Positions 16,828 to 24,848 of a DNA stretch of 64,000 bases are shown piece after piece; the stretch's first letter is position 1; each line of letters starts with the position of its first letter. The DNA comes from Marinobacter salexigens (GTDB taxonomy: Bacteria; Pseudomonadota; Gammaproteobacteria; Pseudomonadales; Oleiphilaceae): NCBI RefSeq assembly GCF_002806945.1, contig NZ_NIHC01000004.1:248001-312000 (forward strand). The letters run 5' to 3'. Below the pieces are notes generated by a model. That model made no database searches, was not told the origin of the DNA, and was given only the letters and a program-made list of their open reading frames with translations. Both the position numbers and the translations under genes were made by a program.

Positions 16828-18195
16828 TTATCTCAAGAGTTTCTTGATGTTCGATGACTGGGAAATGATTCCCTGGGATGTGTACTGGTTACTGCGATGA
16901 ACAATTTTTGGAAGTTCATACAAATAATTCACCATCAGCCCGGCGGATTGCTTGAGGCCTTTGTCTGAGGTGTCTGCCATCCAGTTGAGTCGCGCAACCT
17001 GAGCGCCATTGCTCAAATGGAAGTTGGCTACAGGATCGTTTGCACGCGACGTGCCGGGCTTGGTGGAGCTTACATAGGTTGCTGCCAGTTTCATGATGGC
17101 ATCTTGCTGGCTTCCTGTGGCGTCCCCCTGACTTGCCTTCACTGGATCACGGGGCGGTGGGGTGCTAAGCCACTGCTCGCCTCCGGGTAAGTGCATGAGT
17201 TGGTCGGCGGGGGTGTTTTCCAGCCAGCGGCGGAACCCTGGAATGGGCGACAACGTTGCAAACTGCTTTAGCTGGGGGAACTCAACCTGTAATTTGCTGA
17301 CCACCTGCTTGATCAGGAAGTTGCCGAAGCTGATTCCAGCCAAACCTTGTTGGGCGTTGGAAATCGAGTAGAAAATAGCGGTGTCGGCTTTATCAATATC
17401 TTCAGTTGGCGCGTGTTCGTCAAGAAGCCTTTGAACGTTGTCGGCGAGGCCATTCACCAGAGCTACTTCCACAAAGATCAGTGGCTCATCAGGCATGTTG
17501 GGGTGAATAAACGCGAAGCAACGACGGTCGAAGTCCAGCCGGTTCTTCAGGTCACTCCAGCTTTTGATGGCGTGTACGGCTTCATAGGCAATCAGCTTTT
17601 CGAGCATGGCACCGCTAGAGTTCCAACTGATTTCTTCCAGTTGTAGTAAGCCAACGTCGAACCAGGTAGACAGCAGATCACGAAGGTCGCTTTCGAGTGG
17701 TTTCAGTTGGGGGTAGTCGTTGCGCAGGCGCAGTAATTCTTCCCGCATATCTACCAGAAATTTCACCCCGGAAGGTACGCCGTTGAACTGTTTCAAAAGC
17801 GCCCTGCGGCTGGGTATCAGCGCTTTGCGTAAAGCTTGGGCAGCCTCGGTTTTTTCATTGGGCTTGGCATTGTGCCATTGATCGATAGCACTCTCGACGG
17901 AGGCTTCGTTAACACCATAATGCTCCGCAAGCAGGCCCAGAAAACGGGTTCTTCCGGTCGGCGATAGCTTGAGATACGCACGGCCCAGCATGGCTGCCCG
18001 CTTGCGTGCTTCCACCTGACCTCCACTCTCGGAAAGACAGTCGTCTATCCACTCCCTTACGGTTGCAATGTCAGATTCCGGGAGGTCTTCCGCAATGTTC
18101 ATTATGTCTGAACCACGGCGGCCTACGGATTCCAGTCCGCCGGGAACCAACTTCTTGAAGGCTCTTTCAAAAATGCTTACGGGTTGCCTCTGCAT
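16828..18195 (-). CDS. Malonyl-CoA decarboxylase
   Basis: Converts malonyl-CoA to acetyl-CoA and CO2. The 455-residue protein matches the MCD family: a helical N-terminal domain, then an acetyltransferase-like catalytic domain with PDEPLIFVEVALV, AIFYSISNAQQGLAGISFGNFLIKQV, and near the C-terminus VANFHLSNGAQVARLNWMAD. ATG at 18195 is chosen because GAGGGAG lies 8 bases upstream; the open frame extends further 5' but lacks such a site. It leads a four-gene operon and is divergent from a MaoC gene across a 149-base region holding a strong inverted repeat. Confidence 0.92.
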   Translation of the reverse strand: MQRQPVSIFERAFKKLVPGGLESVGRRGSDIMNIAEDLPESDIATVREWIDDCLSESGGQVEARKRAAMLGRAYLKLSPTGRTRFLGLLAEHYGVNEASVESAIDQWHNAKPNEKTEAAQALRKALIPSRRALLKQFNGVPSGVKFLVDMREELLRLRNDYPQLKPLESDLRDLLSTWFDVGLLQLEEISWNSSGAMLEKLIAYEAVHAIKSWSDLKNRLDFDRRCFAFIHPNMPDEPLIFVEVALVNGLADNVQRLLDEHAPTEDIDKADTAIFYSISNAQQGLAGISFGNFLIKQVVSKLQVEFPQLKQFATLSPIPGFRRWLENTPADQLMHLPGGEQWLSTPPPRDPVKASQGDATGSQQDAIMKLAATYVSSTKPGTSRANDPVANFHLSNGAQVARLNWMADTSDKGLKQSAGLMVNYLYELPKIVHRSNQYTSQGIISQSSNIKKLLR

Positions 18196-18266
18196 AACCG
18201 CGACTCCCTCTGTACAAAGCGGTGTTGTCTTTAGTGGTGAGCAAAGGCTACCAGAGCATTTTAAAA

Positions 18267-18290
18267 AAACCAAGTAAAAGTACTTGGTTT
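18267..18290. promoter_or_regulatory. 10-bp-arm inverted repeat between malonyl-CoA decarboxylase and maoC
   Basis: AAACCAAGTA and TACTTGGTTT are perfect 10-base arms around AAAG, midway in the divergent control region. Position and symmetry suggest an operator controlling both operons; the cognate regulator is not adjacent and cannot be named. Confidence 0.6.
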
Positions 18291-18344
18291 GATGGATGTA
18301 AACCAGTAGTGTAGTAGGTGAATGGATCAACAAGAGGAAATGAA

Positions 18345-18776
18345 ATGCAGGAACTACACGGTTATTACCTGGAAGATTTGGAAGTGGGAATGGAGGCTTT
18401 TTACGCCAAGACAATTACAGAAGCAGATGTGGTTTTGTTTGCCGGCATCAGTGGTGATGACAACCCGGTTCATATTAATTCCGAGTACGCAAAGACCACG
18501 CCGTTTAAAGAGCGAATCGTTCACGGCATGTTCAGTGCGGCGTTGATTTCTGCCGTACTGGGCACCCGCATGCCTGGTCCGGGAGCTATCTACATAGATC
18601 AGCAGCTCAAGTTCAAAGCACCGGTTCACATTGGTGACACAGTGGTTGCATCTGCCAAAGTGATCGAGATTAATGAAGAGCGCCGCCGGGTGAGGCTGGA
18701 AACCATCTGCAAGGTGGGTGATAAGGTGGTTGCGGAAGGTATAGCGACCAACATGGTTGATCGCCGGCCGGCGTAA
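18345..18776 (+). CDS. MaoC-like (R)-specific enoyl-CoA hydratase
   Basis: Hot-dog-fold hydratase of 143 residues that adds water to a trans-2-enoyl-CoA. The hydratase motif is present as ISGDDNPVHINSEYA with the catalytic Asp and His, then FKERIVHGMFSAALIS. Start ATG 18345 follows AAGAGGA by 6 bases. It resembles PhaJ, which channels beta-oxidation intermediates to (R)-3-hydroxyacyl-CoA; with the reductase gene nearby this supports acyl-CoA/PHA chemistry, but no synthase is seen here. It is followed 14 bases later by a hydrolase gene. Confidence 0.87.
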   Translation: MQELHGYYLEDLEVGMEAFYAKTITEADVVLFAGISGDDNPVHINSEYAKTTPFKERIVHGMFSAALISAVLGTRMPGPGAIYIDQQLKFKAPVHIGDTVVASAKVIEINEERRRVRLETICKVGDKVVAEGIATNMVDRRPA

Positions 18777-18790
18777 GTCTGGAGACTGTT

Positions 18791-19336
18791 ATGTTAATGG
18801 ATCAAGAGAAGTCAATCGTTGCTGTTATTGATGTTCAGGCTCGCCTGTTGCCCGGTGTGCATAACAACCAGAAGCTTGTGAGTAATTGCAACTGGCTTGT
18901 TCGCCTCGCTAGGCTGATGAACGTGCCGGTGGTTGGGTCAGAACAATATCCGGATGGCTTGGGTCATACCGAAGAGGGTCTGCAAGAATTGGTAGGGCCG
19001 GACAATATTTACGGCAAGGATTTTTTTTCGTGCATTGACGACCCGGGTTTCGAAAAGGCCTTTCAGGCATACGATCGTAAACAGGCCATTCTGTGCGGAA
19101 TGGAGTCTCAAGCGTGTGTGATGCAATCCGCGATCAGGTTGCTCGAGAGCGGCATGGACGTGTTTGTGGTGGCAGATGCCATTTCCGCTCGTGACCCTTA
19201 CGACACTGAAGTGGCGTTGCGCCGGATGGAGCAAGCCGGAGCCAGAATTGTCACAAAAGAAATGGTCGGGTTCGAGTGGATACGACGATCTGATGCGGCT
19301 CAATTCAAGGCTTTCAGTAAAGAGTTTCTGCGCTAG
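18791..19336 (+). CDS. Isochorismatase-family cysteine hydrolase
   Basis: An alpha/beta cysteine hydrolase of 181 residues. The family triad is visible: Asp in VIDVQARLL, Lys in YGKDFFS, and Cys in MESQACVMQSA. It is closer to the YcaC/ISOC2-like branch than to nicotinamidases, judging from the EQYPDGLG and RLLESGMDVFVVADA regions. The substrate is unknown. Start 18791 follows GGAG with 6-base spacing, and it probably shares a transcript with maoC. A hairpin follows the stop. Confidence 0.82.
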   Translation: MLMDQEKSIVAVIDVQARLLPGVHNNQKLVSNCNWLVRLARLMNVPVVGSEQYPDGLGHTEEGLQELVGPDNIYGKDFFSCIDDPGFEKAFQAYDRKQAILCGMESQACVMQSAIRLLESGMDVFVVADAISARDPYDTEVALRRMEQAGARIVTKEMVGFEWIRRSDAAQFKAFSKEFLR

Positions 19337-19346
19337 TAAGTTGTGG

Positions 19347-19380
19347 GGGCCCTTGATAGCCTGCCTATGGCCAAGGGCCC
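19347..19380 (+). terminator. Hairpin after the isochorismatase-family gene
   Basis: GGGCCCTTG (19347-19355) pairs perfectly with CAAGGGCCC (19372-19380) over a 16-base loop. No T-tract follows, so it may be a transcript-stabilising stem or a weak terminator. Confidence 0.45.
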
Positions 19381-19439
19381 TGTAGACCATTCAGAATGGA
19401 GGCTGACAAGACCACACGAGCTCCGAGAGCCTGTTATCT

Positions 19440-20966
19440 ATGAAAAACCGTACTCCGGAAGAGGGGCTTACCGCCCTAACCGACGACGCTGAACGCAACC
19501 GTCTGTTGGCAGAAATGGCCGAGCAGTCCACTGATATGATCTCCCGACACACACCGGAGGATTGGCGGTTTATATATGCGTCCCCGGCGGTCACGCACCT
19601 GTTGGGCTATACGGTTGAGGAGATTGTCGGTATATCAGCGTACGATCTTTACCATCCTGACGATGTTGAAGACTTTCGGTTGCGCGCACCTACGGTGAAT
19701 TACGACCGGGGCTTGTATACCCATACCTATCGCTTTCGCTGTAAAGACGGACACTACACCTGGCTGGAAAGCACAAGCCGAACTATTCGCGATCCGGAAT
19801 CCAATGATATTCGGGAAATACTGGTGGTGTCTCGAGATGCAACTCACAGAATCATGGCAGATAAGGCCAGCCGTCGTTTGGCGCGAGTTCTGGAGAGCAC
19901 TCAGGATCTGGTCATATTTGCCAATCTGGACTTTACCGTTTCCCACTTGAACGAGGCTGCCCGAAAAGCTCTTGAAGTGGAGTGCGTGGATTACAGCTCT
20001 TTTCCTCTATCCTGGCTTTTGACCGAAAGGGGGCTTGCGACTTTGATGGAGGATGGGTTTCCTGCCGCAAAAGAAACAGGGTATTGGCGCGGCGAATTGA
20101 CCATGCAGAGTCTGAAAGCGTCCCGCATACCGGTCATGCTCGAACTCTTGGCTCACCGTTCCTTGCATGGGGACATCGAGTATTTCTCTCTGGTTGCCCA
20201 TGATCTCACGGAAAAAAAGGCTGCCGAAGAGCAACTCAAGCAATACCAAGGCGAAATTGACCATGCAAGCCGGTTGGTAACCATGGGAGAGCTGGCGTCG
20301 AGTCTGGCCCATGAGTTGAACCAACCGCTATCAGCCATGGTGAATTATCTCCGGGGCATTGAGCGACGTTTTGCGGACAAACCCACGCTCTCATGGAGCG
20401 ACGTGGAACTGCCGATAACCAGAAGTATCCGGACAGCGTTGAGAGCGGGTGAAATTATCCATCGGATGATGGATTTCACCAGAAAGCAGGAACCAGTCAT
20501 AACTTCGCTCAATTTACCGGATTTGATCGGTGAGATGATCGACTTCTGTGAGAATATGGCCGAAAGGCACAATGTGCACGTAGCTTTTGAGCCTGACCCA
20601 GATTTGCCTGCAGTCAGAGGGGACCAGGTGCAGCTGGAGCAAGTGGTGTTGAACCTGATCGTCAATGCTATTGAAGCGAGCGCGAGCGCTTCGCCAGGCC
20701 ATAAAGACTCTGCCATTGTGCGAATCAATGTCGTGCCTCATGAAAGTCGGCAGTTACGAGTAGAGGTTGAAGATCAGGGCCGGGGTATCTCTGAGGTAGA
20801 TATGCCCCGCCTTTTTGATAGATTTTTCTCCACCAAGGAGACCGGCCTTGGAATGGGGCTAGCCATCAGCCGTTCATTGGTAGAGAATCTTGGAGGCGAA
20901 CTCTGGGCAGAAAACCTTGTTGCTGGCGGTGCTCGTTTTTCATTTACTCTCAATATTACTGACTGA
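19440..20966 (+). CDS. PAS-domain sensor histidine kinase
   Basis: A 508-residue sensor with no obvious membrane segment, so probably cytosolic. Two PAS-like domains (about residues 20-130 with RFIYASPAVTHLLGY and a PAC-like tail, and 140-255) precede the HisKA domain; the phosphoacceptor is His291 in LASSLAHELNQPLSAMVNYL. The ATPase domain has VVLNLIVNAIEAS, DQGRGI and GLGMGLAISRSLV. It is followed after 6 bases by its response regulator. The layout resembles FixL/TtrS-type systems; a ligand or cofactor cannot be inferred, and no haem-binding signature was identified. Confidence 0.93.
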   Translation: MKNRTPEEGLTALTDDAERNRLLAEMAEQSTDMISRHTPEDWRFIYASPAVTHLLGYTVEEIVGISAYDLYHPDDVEDFRLRAPTVNYDRGLYTHTYRFRCKDGHYTWLESTSRTIRDPESNDIREILVVSRDATHRIMADKASRRLARVLESTQDLVIFANLDFTVSHLNEAARKALEVECVDYSSFPLSWLLTERGLATLMEDGFPAAKETGYWRGELTMQSLKASRIPVMLELLAHRSLHGDIEYFSLVAHDLTEKKAAEEQLKQYQGEIDHASRLVTMGELASSLAHELNQPLSAMVNYLRGIERRFADKPTLSWSDVELPITRSIRTALRAGEIIHRMMDFTRKQEPVITSLNLPDLIGEMIDFCENMAERHNVHVAFEPDPDLPAVRGDQVQLEQVVLNLIVNAIEASASASPGHKDSAIVRINVVPHESRQLRVEVEDQGRGISEVDMPRLFDRFFSTKETGLGMGLAISRSLVENLGGELWAENLVAGGARFSFTLNITD

Positions 20967-20972
20967 ACTTTC

Positions 20973-21611
20973 ATGACAATCAAAGACAACGCACAAACAG
21001 TTTTCGTTATTGATGACGACATGGACGTAAGAGACTCGTTGAAGTGGCTGCTTGAGTCTGTAGGCCTCAACGTTCAAACCTACGAGAATGCGCTGGCCTT
21101 CTTTGAAGCGTTTGATACAAGCGCAAGTGGTTGTATCATCATGGATGTGAGAATGCCGGGGCTGAGCGGCATTAATGCTCAAAAAAGGCTGTCAGAATAC
21201 AATATTGAGCTGCCGGTGATCATGATTTCGGCCCACGGCAATGTGGATATGGCGGTGACGGCCCTGACCCAGGGCGCCGTCACATTTATCGAAAAGCCGT
21301 TTGATGATCAGTTGTTGATCGACCATGTACACAGTGCTTTGGAAAGAGACCGGGATCGATTTGCCCAACGCTGCTCACAGTCTCGCATACGAGACTGTTA
21401 TGATCGTTTGACTCGACGAGAACGCCAGGTTCTGGAGTTGATCGTCAAGGGTTTGTCCAATCAGGAAGCGGCGGACGAGCTCGGCATCAACAGGAAAACA
21501 GTTGAAGGTCATCGGGCAAATATGACAGCAAAAATGAAAGTGGATTCGTTTGCGGAACTGGTACAGGTGGCTATCGCACTTGGGTTGGTTCAGGGCATTG
21601 GGAAGTCATAA
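20973..21611 (+). CDS. FixJ/NarL-type response regulator
   Basis: A 212-residue regulator with an N-terminal receiver domain (acidic pair at DDD 14-16, phospho-acceptor Asp58 in IIMDVRMPG, Lys108 in FIEKPF) and a C-terminal LuxR-type helix-turn-helix (LTRRERQVLELIVKGLSNQEAADELGIN is split here as LTRRERQVLELI then KGLSNQEAADELGIN). The pattern is that of FixJ-family activators. It is paired with the upstream kinase, and the molybdoenzyme gene 0.7 kb away is a candidate target. Confidence 0.93.
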   Translation: MTIKDNAQTVFVIDDDMDVRDSLKWLLESVGLNVQTYENALAFFEAFDTSASGCIIMDVRMPGLSGINAQKRLSEYNIELPVIMISAHGNVDMAVTALTQGAVTFIEKPFDDQLLIDHVHSALERDRDRFAQRCSQSRIRDCYDRLTRRERQVLELIVKGLSNQEAADELGINRKTVEGHRANMTAKMKVDSFAELVQVAIALGLVQGIGKS

Positions 21612-21629
21612 GTCCAGTTTTCTGGCGGT

Positions 21630-22055
21630 TCATAGTTGGGCGAGATTATGCCTGGCAGAGTCCGGTAACCTGGTTGGTCTTTGAGTGTTGTCGTCAACGC
21701 AAACAATTACTGTTTCCGCAGTCGCGCAACACACGCCATCTTGAAAAACCCCTTGATATAGCTGTATAGAGCTGTTGCCAACACGTGTGACGGCTGTTCC
21801 AATATCTACAGTTCCCGGCCAGCGAATTTCAGCGCGAAGCTGCAGGTTCAGATTGACGATTACGAAGGATGTGTCAGCAGAGGTGAGTGGCGCTTCTGAA
21901 TCGTAGATCAGTTCAACCCGCCCCGTTTCAATAAACGTCGAAAATACAGCATTGTTCACATGGCCCTGTCGATCTGTGTCCGCGTAACGCAGTTTGTCAT
22001 ATGTACGATATGGAAACTGTTCCAGAGTCCAGTCTTTATTCACGTCAACTGCCAT
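21630..22055 (-). CDS. 4-hydroxybenzoyl-CoA thioesterase (4HBT) family acyl-CoA thioesterase
   Basis: Hot-dog-fold thioesterase of 141 residues. The motif YADTDRQGHVNNAVFSTFIETGR carries the 4HBT Asp (shown in two parts: YADTDRQGHVNN and AVFSTFIETGR). The start at 22055 follows an AAGGAAG site; an upstream in-frame ATG would add 38 residues of non-conserved sequence. It converges on the response regulator with an 18-base gap and is divergent from the molybdoenzyme gene. It probably hydrolyses a short or aryl acyl-CoA and may regulate CoA release in the same pathway as the ligase at 26301. Confidence 0.83.
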   Translation of the reverse strand: MAVDVNKDWTLEQFPYRTYDKLRYADTDRQGHVNNAVFSTFIETGRVELIYDSEAPLTSADTSFVIVNLNLQLRAEIRWPGTVDIGTAVTRVGNSSIQLYQGVFQDGVCCATAETVIVCVDDNTQRPTRLPDSARHNLAQL

Positions 22056-22206
22056 TACTGATTCTTCCTTCCTGCAGACTTGTTGATTCGGAGCATTGCG
22101 TACGGCAGTGAGTATGTCAAATTCGCTTTCCGTTCCCGCTTCTTCGTTCCGCCTTGAGTATGAATGCACCTTTCTTTTGTGTTTTTAAGTATACGCCCTC
22201 GAGAGG

Positions 22207-22255
22207 CAGGTATTAATAATTGATTTAATTTGTTGATACCGGGTACATATACCTG
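22207..22255. promoter_or_regulatory. Repeated GGTAT/ATACC half-sites before the molybdoenzyme gene
   Basis: CAGGTAT (22207-22213) and ATACCTG (22249-22255) are perfect inverted arms, with a further GATACC and GGTA between them. They lie 50-100 bases upstream of the start at 22308 in the divergent region. They could bind the adjacent FixJ-type regulator; this is only suggested by position. Confidence 0.35.
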
Positions 22256-22307
22256 ATTTTGGTCTATGCTGTTTGTTCCGAATGACAAAATCAAGAGGGC
22301 TCGACCT

Positions 22308-24650
22308 ATGACATCTGAGCATGCGACAAAAGGAACGCTTACCAGTAGCCATTGGGGAACCTATCGAGTTCATGCAAGGAACGGAAGAGTTACCGCTCTA
22401 GAAGGATTCGAGAGGGATGACGATCCGTCCCCCATTGGACAAGGCATCGTTGATGTTCTTGGCGGGCCGATGCGTATCAAAAAACCTATGGTTCGGCGCG
22501 GGTGGCTGGAAAACGGTCCGGGAAATGTAGAAGGCGGCCGCGGAACCGATGAGTTCGTCGAAGTGTCATGGCCCAGGGCAATCAAGCTGGTGGTAGAAGA
22601 GTTAAGTCGTGTCCGCGGCCAGTATGGTAATCAGGCGATATATGGTGGCTCATACGGCTGGTCCAGCGCAGGGAGGTTTCACCATGCTCAGAGCCAGCTG
22701 AAGAGGTTTCTTAACTCGATTGGTGGGTACACCTCTTCGCTGAACACATACAGCTATGCAGCGGCTGAGGTCACTTTGCCGCATGTCCTTGGAGACTTCT
22801 ATTCCATGGTAAATGGTGCCACCAGCTGGGACGTTATCAAGGATCATACGAGCCTGTTAGTAGCTTTTGGTGGGGTGCCCGCCAAGAATGGCCAGGTAAC
22901 CAATGGGGGGGTTGGTCGCCATATACAGAAGCAAGGAATGCTGGATGCTGCTGCAAATGGGGTTAAGGTCGTTAATATAAGTCCCTTGCGTTCAGATGTG
23001 CTGGATGAAATGGATGCAGACTGGGTCGCTATCTACCCGGGCAGTGACGTGGCACTTCTGTTGGGCATTGCCCACACTCTCCATGCCGAGAACCTTGTAG
23101 ACACCGAGTTTTTATCGACCTATACCGTGGGTTACGAGCGTTTTCAGCAGTATTTCCTCGGCGAGACCGACGGTGTTGCTAAAAATAGCGCCTGGGCCGA
23201 GCTCAAGACAGGTATACCCGCTGCCCGCATCCGGGAGTTGGCGCGGGATATGGCTCGCCAACGTACTTTGATTTCTGTGAGTTGGTCACTTACTCGCCAG
23301 GATAACGGTGAGCAACCCTACTGGGCGGCGATCGCGGTCGCTTCCATGCTGGGGCAGTTGGGCCTGCCTGGTGGTGGTATCGGCTTTGGCTACAGCGCCT
23401 TGAATGCTATCGGTGCTAACTATGAGGGTATTCCCGGTGCGTCTCTGCCCCAGGGCAAAAACCCGATAAAAAGCTTTATTCCCGTCGCCAGAGTTACAGA
23501 TCTGCTGCTTCACCCTGGTAAGCGTTTTGACTACAACGGAGTGACTGGCATCTACCCGGAGATCAAGCTGGTTTACTGGGCTGGCGGGAACCCTTTTCAT
23601 CACCACCAGGATCTCGTTCGCATGCGGAGCGCATGGCAGAGGCCCGACACCGTTATTGTTCATGAATGGTGTTGGAATGCCCAGGCAAAACATGCAGATA
23701 TAGTGCTGCCTGCAGCAACCTTTTTGGAGCGCAATGATATCGCTTCATCCAGCAGGGACCCTTTCCTTGTGTATATGCAAAAAGCGGCTGAGCCTGTTGG
23801 GCAGAGTTTGACCGACTATGAGATTTTCAGCGAGTTAGCGGAAGAGCTGGGCGCAAAGGAAGCCTTCACAGAAGGTCGCGATGAAGAACAGTGGCTGCAA
23901 GTGATTTATGACGAAACCCGCATAAAGGCAGGTAAGAGTGGTATTGATTTACCAGACTTTGAGGATTTTAAAGCCAAAGGCTGGTTTGAAAACCCGGTTC
24001 CAAAAAAGCCCCGGATTTTGCTGAAAGATTTCCGCGAGAATCCTGTGGCGAATGCCCTTGGAACGCCAAGTGGAAAAATAGAGATTTTTTCTGAAACTGT
24101 TGCGGGCTTTGGCTATCAAGAATGCCCGGGCTTTCCATTCTGGAGTGACCCCAAGGAGTGGTTGGGGCAAGGCGCCTCTGCATATCCGTTGCACCTGATT
24201 TCCAATCAACCGAAAAATAAGCTGCATTCTCAGTTGGATCATGGCCCATATAGCCGAAAATCGAAGATAAATGGACGCGAACCCGTTGTTATTCACCCGG
24301 ATGATGCAAAGCTCAGGAGCATTGTAGACGGAAGCTTGGTTCGCATCTTCAACGGGCGTGGCGCCTGTTTGTGCTCTGCCGTGGTGAGCGACGAAGTGCG
24401 TCCCAGAGTGTTGCAGCTGAGCACGGGATCCTGGTTTGATCCGCCACAGTCAGAGGCTGCAGAGGTATCGTGTCGGCACGGTAACCCGAATGTTCTTACC
24501 CGGGATGAAGGAACATCCCGCTTGGCTCAGGGACCGAGTGCATTGTCATGCCTCGTGGAAATTGAATTATTTAACGGCGAAGCATCGGATATGCCGATGG
24601 GCGCTTTTTCACCACCCGTAATTCATAGCGAGCCCGTTATGGGCTCATAG
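22308..24650 (+). CDS. Molybdopterin oxidoreductase, BisC/TorZ/DMSO-reductase family
   Basis: Single-subunit molybdenum enzyme of 780 residues. It lacks the N-terminal Cys motif for a 4Fe-4S cluster and any twin-arginine signal, so it should be cytosolic like biotin sulfoxide reductase BisC. YGGSYGWSSAGRFHHAQSQ (residues 112-130) includes Ser120, the likely Mo ligand by comparison with DMSO reductase. YWAGGNPFHHHQDL and HEWCWNAQAKHADIVLPAATF are typical bis-MGD contact regions. Start 22308 follows GAGGG by 8 bases. Possible substrates are S- or N-oxides; no dedicated electron donor or maturation gene is nearby. Confidence 0.9.
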   Translation: MTSEHATKGTLTSSHWGTYRVHARNGRVTALEGFERDDDPSPIGQGIVDVLGGPMRIKKPMVRRGWLENGPGNVEGGRGTDEFVEVSWPRAIKLVVEELSRVRGQYGNQAIYGGSYGWSSAGRFHHAQSQLKRFLNSIGGYTSSLNTYSYAAAEVTLPHVLGDFYSMVNGATSWDVIKDHTSLLVAFGGVPAKNGQVTNGGVGRHIQKQGMLDAAANGVKVVNISPLRSDVLDEMDADWVAIYPGSDVALLLGIAHTLHAENLVDTEFLSTYTVGYERFQQYFLGETDGVAKNSAWAELKTGIPAARIRELARDMARQRTLISVSWSLTRQDNGEQPYWAAIAVASMLGQLGLPGGGIGFGYSALNAIGANYEGIPGASLPQGKNPIKSFIPVARVTDLLLHPGKRFDYNGVTGIYPEIKLVYWAGGNPFHHHQDLVRMRSAWQRPDTVIVHEWCWNAQAKHADIVLPAATFLERNDIASSSRDPFLVYMQKAAEPVGQSLTDYEIFSELAEELGAKEAFTEGRDEEQWLQVIYDETRIKAGKSGIDLPDFEDFKAKGWFENPVPKKPRILLKDFRENPVANALGTPSGKIEIFSETVAGFGYQECPGFPFWSDPKEWLGQGASAYPLHLISNQPKNKLHSQLDHGPYSRKSKINGREPVVIHPDDAKLRSIVDGSLVRIFNGRGACLCSAVVSDEVRPRVLQLSTGSWFDPPQSEAAEVSCRHGNPNVLTRDEGTSRLAQGPSALSCLVEIELFNGEASDMPMGAFSPPVIHSEPVMGS

Positions 24651-24742
24651 ACCCTCTTCTTATTGGCTGCACAACACCTGTCCAGGGAAAAACATGGATT
24701 TACTATTAGAGAGCATCCGGAAATAAGCGCTTTGCCCGTTTA

Positions 24743-24762
24743 ATCAAGTAAATACCCTTGAT
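24743..24762. promoter_or_regulatory. Inverted repeat upstream of the permease gene
   Basis: ATCAAG and CTTGAT arms separated by 8 bases, 86 bases before the permease start, in a 198-base gap with no coding signal. Possible operator. Confidence 0.3.
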
Positions 24763-24848
24763 AGACCGGGTGTTTGTTATTAGTATGCAGGTTGGGATGG
24801 TTTCTTCCCTATGCATTTCTAAATTCAGTTGGATGGAGAACAACAACA

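Noticed and set aside
18196..18414. Longer N-terminus for malonyl-CoA decarboxylase
   Set aside because: It would run through the divergent promoter and inverted repeat and into maoC on the other strand; the start at 18195 has a good ribosome binding site.
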